A DNA stretch of 22,743 nt, taken from JAAYZM01 sp964510785 (GTDB lineage Bacteria > Actinomycetota > Actinomycetes > Actinomycetales > Cellulomonadaceae). Both the position numbers and the translations under genes were made by a program. The notes beneath the pieces are model-generated. The model saw nothing but the letters and a program-made list of their open reading frames with translations, was not told the origin of the DNA and did no database searches. Shown piece by piece: positions 20,241 through 22,743 of this stretch (position 1 is the first letter of the stretch; each line of letters begins with the position of its first letter). The DNA is taken from positions 1 to 22,743 of the forward strand of contig CAZECM010000053.1 of NCBI GenBank assembly GCA_964510785.1, written 5' to 3'.

Positions 20241-21392
20241 ATGACAACCACCACGATCCGGGTCAGCGAGCCCCGGGAGCTGCTCGCCTATCTGCCCTAT
20301 CGGCTCGGGTTCCGGCCACGGGAGAGCGTCGTCGTCATGAGCCTGCGAGGCGCACGGTCGCGACTCGGGCTCGTCGCTCGGGTCGATCTCGCCGACATGG
20401 CGAACTCCGACGACGGAGCCCGCGTAGCCGGAGGACTCGCGGCACACCTGTGGCGCGACGGTGCCGAGCAGGCGGTGGTCGTCGTCTACGCGGACGCGGC
20501 CCGTGAGGGAGGAACCTGGCGGACCGACGTCGTCGAGGCAGCCGGCCACGCGCTCGAAGCGATCGAGACCAACGTAGGTCCCGCCCAGGTCTGGGTCGTC
20601 GACGCCGAGCGCTACTACGCCTTCGGTTGCTCCGACGACGAGTGCTGCCCGCCGCAAGGATGGCCCCTCGACGACCTCGACTCGACACAGGTCTCGGCGC
20701 AGATGGTCTTCGCGGGCGCGAGCGTCGCTGGTCACCGCGGCGAGATCACCGCGGTGACCCCGGCACCCAAGGGGGCCCGCTACAACGTGGGACGGGTCGC
20801 CGACCGGTGGGCGCGGCGCCGCGAGGGGGCGGAAGCGAAGGACCTGTCTCCCGGAGGCACGGGCGAGCTCGCCGCATGGCACGTGGCCTCCCTCAGGTCG
20901 TGGCAGTCCGCGGTGGTCGCCGTCGGCGGCGGGAGCGTGCCGACGTCGAGGGACCTCGGCAGGATCGGCGCGGCCCTCGAGGACCACGTGGTGCGCGACG
21001 CGGTGATCATGTCCTTCGCCACCTCGACCGAGGAAGCGATCGACGCGGTCGCGCGGCCCACGTCGCGTACGTCGGAGCACGTCGGTGCGGCCATCGGCGC
21101 GCTCTTCGACGACGGCGCCGCACCTGACGGTGAACAGCTGCGCCACCGGGTCCACGTGCTGCGTGAGGTGGTGGCGCACACCCCCGACGGCGAGCACGCG
21201 CCGGCACTGACGTTGCTCGGGGTCCTGGCCTGGTGGTCCGGCAACGGCGCTGCGGCGAACTGCTGGCTCGACAAGGCGCTCGCGGCGCGGCCCGGCTACC
21301 GGCTCGCGGATCTGTTCATGGTGACGCTCGAGTCGGGACTAGCGCCCGGTTGGGCCCAAAGGTCGGCAGCGGAGGACGCGGGGCTGCGGTAG
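20241..21392 (+). CDS. DUF4192-family protein, function unknown
   Basis: A 383-residue, probably cytosolic protein of the actinobacterial DUF4192 family. The conserved opening VSEPRELLAYLPYRLGFRPRESVVVMSLRG is at about 7-36 with the key YRLGF/P.ESVV core at 17-28. A middle part has QVWVVDAERYYAF and a DDECCPP segment, and the C-terminal part has a helical, TPR-like stretch (LTLLGVLAWWSGNGAAANCWLDKAL). No signal peptide, membrane helix or recognisable active site is seen. The ATG at 20241 is preferred to the in-frame start at 20154 because the family begins here. Only GGGG precedes it as a weak ribosome site. It is followed after 52 bases by a universal stress protein gene. Confidence 0.85.
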   Translation: MTTTTIRVSEPRELLAYLPYRLGFRPRESVVVMSLRGARSRLGLVARVDLADMANSDDGARVAGGLAAHLWRDGAEQAVVVVYADAAREGGTWRTDVVEAAGHALEAIETNVGPAQVWVVDAERYYAFGCSDDECCPPQGWPLDDLDSTQVSAQMVFAGASVAGHRGEITAVTPAPKGARYNVGRVADRWARRREGAEAKDLSPGGTGELAAWHVASLRSWQSAVVAVGGGSVPTSRDLGRIGAALEDHVVRDAVIMSFATSTEEAIDAVARPTSRTSEHVGAAIGALFDDGAAPDGEQLRHRVHVLREVVAHTPDGEHAPALTLLGVLAWWSGNGAAANCWLDKALAARPGYRLADLFMVTLESGLAPGWAQRSAAEDAGLR

Positions 21393-21395
21393 GTT
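21390..21395 (+). promoter_or_regulatory. Candidate -10 element of the universal stress protein gene
   Basis: TAGGTT fits TAnnnT and overlaps the DUF4192 stop codon (TAG at 21390-21392). A transcript from about 21402 would have a leader of about 43 nt carrying the GGAGG site. Confidence 0.35.
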
Positions 21396-21444
21396 CGCGC
21401 AAAGGCCACGTCGTGGCCGTGCATCGATGCACTCGGAGGTGGCC

Positions 21445-21834
21445 GTGCCGGTCGTCGTCGGCTTTGTGGACTCCCCCGAGGGCAGGGCTGCGCTGACCGC
21501 AGCGGTGCGCGAGGCCACGATCCGTGCGAGCAGGGTCGTGGTCGTGCTCAGCGACACGGGTGGGGGGCAGGACCCCGCGCTGGACGCGGCGGCCGAGCGC
21601 GTGCGGTCCGAGCTCGACGAGAGCGGCGTGCGCCACGAGATCCGGCACACGGCACGCAGCGGTGACGCGGCCGAGGACATCGTGCAGATCGCCCGGCGCG
21701 AGGAGGCCTCGTTGATCGTGATCGGCCTGCGTCGGCGCAGCGCCGTGGGCAAGCTCTTCCTCGGGTCGAAGGCCCAGCGGATCCTGCTGGACTCCCCGTG
21801 TCCCGTGCTCGCGGTCAAGGCTGCACCGGCCTAG
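21445..21834 (+). CDS. Universal stress protein (UspA family)
   Basis: A 129-residue single-domain UspA protein, cytosolic. It opens with VPVVVGFVDSPEGRAAL, where D9 is the adenine-contact position of ATP-binding Usps. The C-terminal nucleotide motif G-x-x-x-x-S...G-S is present as GLRRRSAVGKLFLGSKAQRILLDSPCPVLAV (about 92-122), suggesting ATP binding. The GTG at 21445 is chosen because GGAGG lies 5 nt upstream of it. The earlier ATG at 21427 places the ribosome site inside the gene. The stress signal cannot be inferred. It lies directly upstream of the principal sigma factor gene on the same strand, separated by 157 bases. Confidence 0.9.
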   Translation: MPVVVGFVDSPEGRAALTAAVREATIRASRVVVVLSDTGGGQDPALDAAAERVRSELDESGVRHEIRHTARSGDAAEDIVQIARREEASLIVIGLRRRSAVGKLFLGSKAQRILLDSPCPVLAVKAAPA

Positions 21835-21890
21835 GGCTGGGGAACACCTGAGCCCGGTCGGGCGTTGAGCATGGCAGTCGGCCGAATCCT

Positions 21891-21915
21891 CCGTCGCCGC
21901 GCGCTCCGGCGGCGG
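21891..21915 (+). terminator. Possible terminator hairpin between usp and sigA
   Basis: CCGTCGCCG (21891-21899) pairs with CGGCGGCGG (21907-21915) as a 9-bp stem, one pair being G-U, around a 7-base loop. It stands 57 bp after the usp stop and upstream of the sigA -10. No U-tract follows, which is common in high-GC actinobacteria. Confidence 0.4.
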
Positions 21916-21933
21916 ATCAGTGGTTCTGGTCGG

Positions 21934-21939
21934 TACAAT
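21934..21939 (+). promoter_or_regulatory. Candidate -10 element of sigA
   Basis: TACAAT is the closest match to TATAAT in the 157-base gap and would start a transcript near 21946, with a leader of about 46 nt ending in AAAGG before the GTG at 21992. No good -35 is visible at the expected distance. Confidence 0.45.
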
Positions 21940-21991
21940 GTCCCGGCACCCGAACCTTGATCCGGGTCATCACGCTGCCGAAAGGTCGTCT

Positions 21992-22743
21992 GTGTCTTTC
22001 CCTGCTCTGAACTCCCCGTCCCCGCACGAGCCCGCCCAGGAGACCGCCGTCGCCCAGCCGGGCCGGGCCGTTCCGGCCTCGCGTGGTGGTTCGGCCGGCG
22101 TGAGCGCCACCGTCGGGCAGAAGGCCGGCAAGTCCGCCGCGTCGACCTCCGCGACCACGAAGTCCGCCGCTCCCAAGGCTGCGGCCAGCAAGTCCACCGC
22201 CAAGAAGTCAGCTCCCGCAGCGAAGGAGGCCGCACCGGCCGCCAAGTCGGCTGCGGCGAAGAAGGCTTCGCCCGCCGCGAAGGCCGCCGCCTCCAAGGAG
22301 GCCGCGGGGGAGTCTGCCGCCGAGGTCGTCGTGACTCCTGACGCCGAGCCCGAGGACGTCGAGGGTGCCAAGGACGCCAAGGACGGCGACAGCGAGTCGG
22401 AGGACAGCGGTTTCGTCTACTCCGACGCCGACGACGACGACGCCCCGGCCCAGCAGGTCATCACCGCGGGCGCGACCGCCGACCCTGTCAAGGACTACCT
22501 CAAGCAGATCGGCAAGGTCGCACTCCTCAACGCCGAGCAGGAGGTCGAGCTCGCCAAGCGCATCGAGGCCGGCCTGTTCGCCGAGGAGAAGCTCGCGAGC
22601 ACCGAGGGCAAGCTCGAGCCGAAGCTGCGCCGCGAGCTCGAGTGGATCGCCGGGGACGGCCGTCGCGCCAAGAACCACCTGCTCGAGGCGAACCTGCGCC
22701 TCGTCGTCTCGATCGCCAAGCGCTACACGGGCCGCGGCATGCT
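21992..22743 (+). CDS. sigA: Principal RNA polymerase sigma factor SigA, N-terminal part (cut by window edge)
   Basis: Housekeeping sigma-70 factor that directs RNA polymerase to vegetative promoters. 250 residues are visible. Residues about 44-104 form a low-complexity Ala/Lys/Ser-rich tail, 111-150 are acidic (DADDDD at 145-150), then region 1.2 starts with DPVKDYLKQIGKVALLNAEQ (164 onward) and region 2.1 begins at about 228 (LLEANLRLVVSIAKRYTGRG). Regions 2.2-4.2 lie beyond the window. The GTG at 21992 with AAAGG 6 nt upstream is the only well-placed start before the extension. The conserved regions make this group 1 sigma (SigA/HrdB/RpoD) and not an alternative factor. Confidence 0.95.
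   Translation, partial: MSFPALNSPSPHEPAQETAVAQPGRAVPASRGGSAGVSATVGQKAGKSAASTSATTKSAAPKAAASKSTAKKSAPAAKEAAPAAKSAAAKKASPAAKAAASKEAAGESAAEVVVTPDAEPEDVEGAKDAKDGDSESEDSGFVYSDADDDDAPAQQVITAGATADPVKDYLKQIGKVALLNAEQEVELAKRIEAGLFAEEKLASTEGKLEPKLRRELEWIAGDGRRAKNHLLEANLRLVVSIAKRYTGRGM

Overview
The window is high-GC actinobacterial chromosome. GTG and TTG starts, TAnnnT promoter elements and a QcrCAB/CtaE respiratory branch all point to Actinomycetota. The gene content (DUF6318 lipoprotein, DUF4192, PPi-type phosphofructokinase, class II DAHP synthase) suggests Micrococcales, near Cellulomonadaceae or Promicromonosporaceae; the family placement is inference. I see no tRNA, rRNA, CRISPR array, insertion sequence or phage gene. 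It reads as conserved core chromosome with one small accessory island at about 9.7-11.3 kb. Coding density is very high: no gap exceeds 160 bases. The largest gaps are 21835-21991, 3085-3218, 8614-8742, 18482-18589 and 20138-20240, and each holds candidate control sites listed below.

Layout. 1-3084 (minus): ctaE-qcrC-qcrA-qcrB, the cytochrome bc1-aa3 supercomplex genes (qcrB cut by the window edge). 3219-4687 (plus): an atypical response-regulator receiver protein, translationally coupled to trpD. 4698-8613 (minus): fadD-type acyl-CoA synthetase, a DnaQ/UvrC-like fusion nuclease, and a stand-alone Lrp/AsnC ligand-binding domain. 8743-11283 (plus): ROK glucokinase, then a DUF6318 lipoprotein overlapping a secreted PKD protein. 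11280-11789 (minus): a small acidic membrane protein. 11865-15263 (plus): PlsC-like acyltransferase, PPi-dependent phosphofructokinase, class II DAHP synthase. 15303-18481 (minus): a LysM/lytic transglycosylase gene followed by a PASTA-type Ser/Thr kinase. 18590-19006 (plus): Rv2175c-like DNA-binding protein. 19034-20137 (minus): short-chain polyprenyl diphosphate synthase. 20241-22743 (plus): DUF4192 protein, universal stress protein, and the 5' part of the principal sigma factor gene.

The order idsA, Rv2175c, pknL, aroG, plsC, fadD, dnaQ-uvrC, trpD, ctaE, qcrCAB matches, from memory, the Mycobacterium tuberculosis Rv2173-Rv2196 block. The gene functions converge on respiration, aromatic amino-acid precursors, central glycolysis, lipid and isoprenoid precursors, and cell-wall growth control.

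The most interesting non-coding signals are: a run of five in-phase 9-bp repeats (GTCACA-like) between the LysM hydrolase and Rv2175c genes; a palindromic -10 element shared by two divergent genes at 11797-11806; several apparently leaderless genes with TAnnnT 6-7 nt before the start codon; and a compact G-quadruplex-type G-run cluster between fadD and the dnaQ-uvrC fusion gene.
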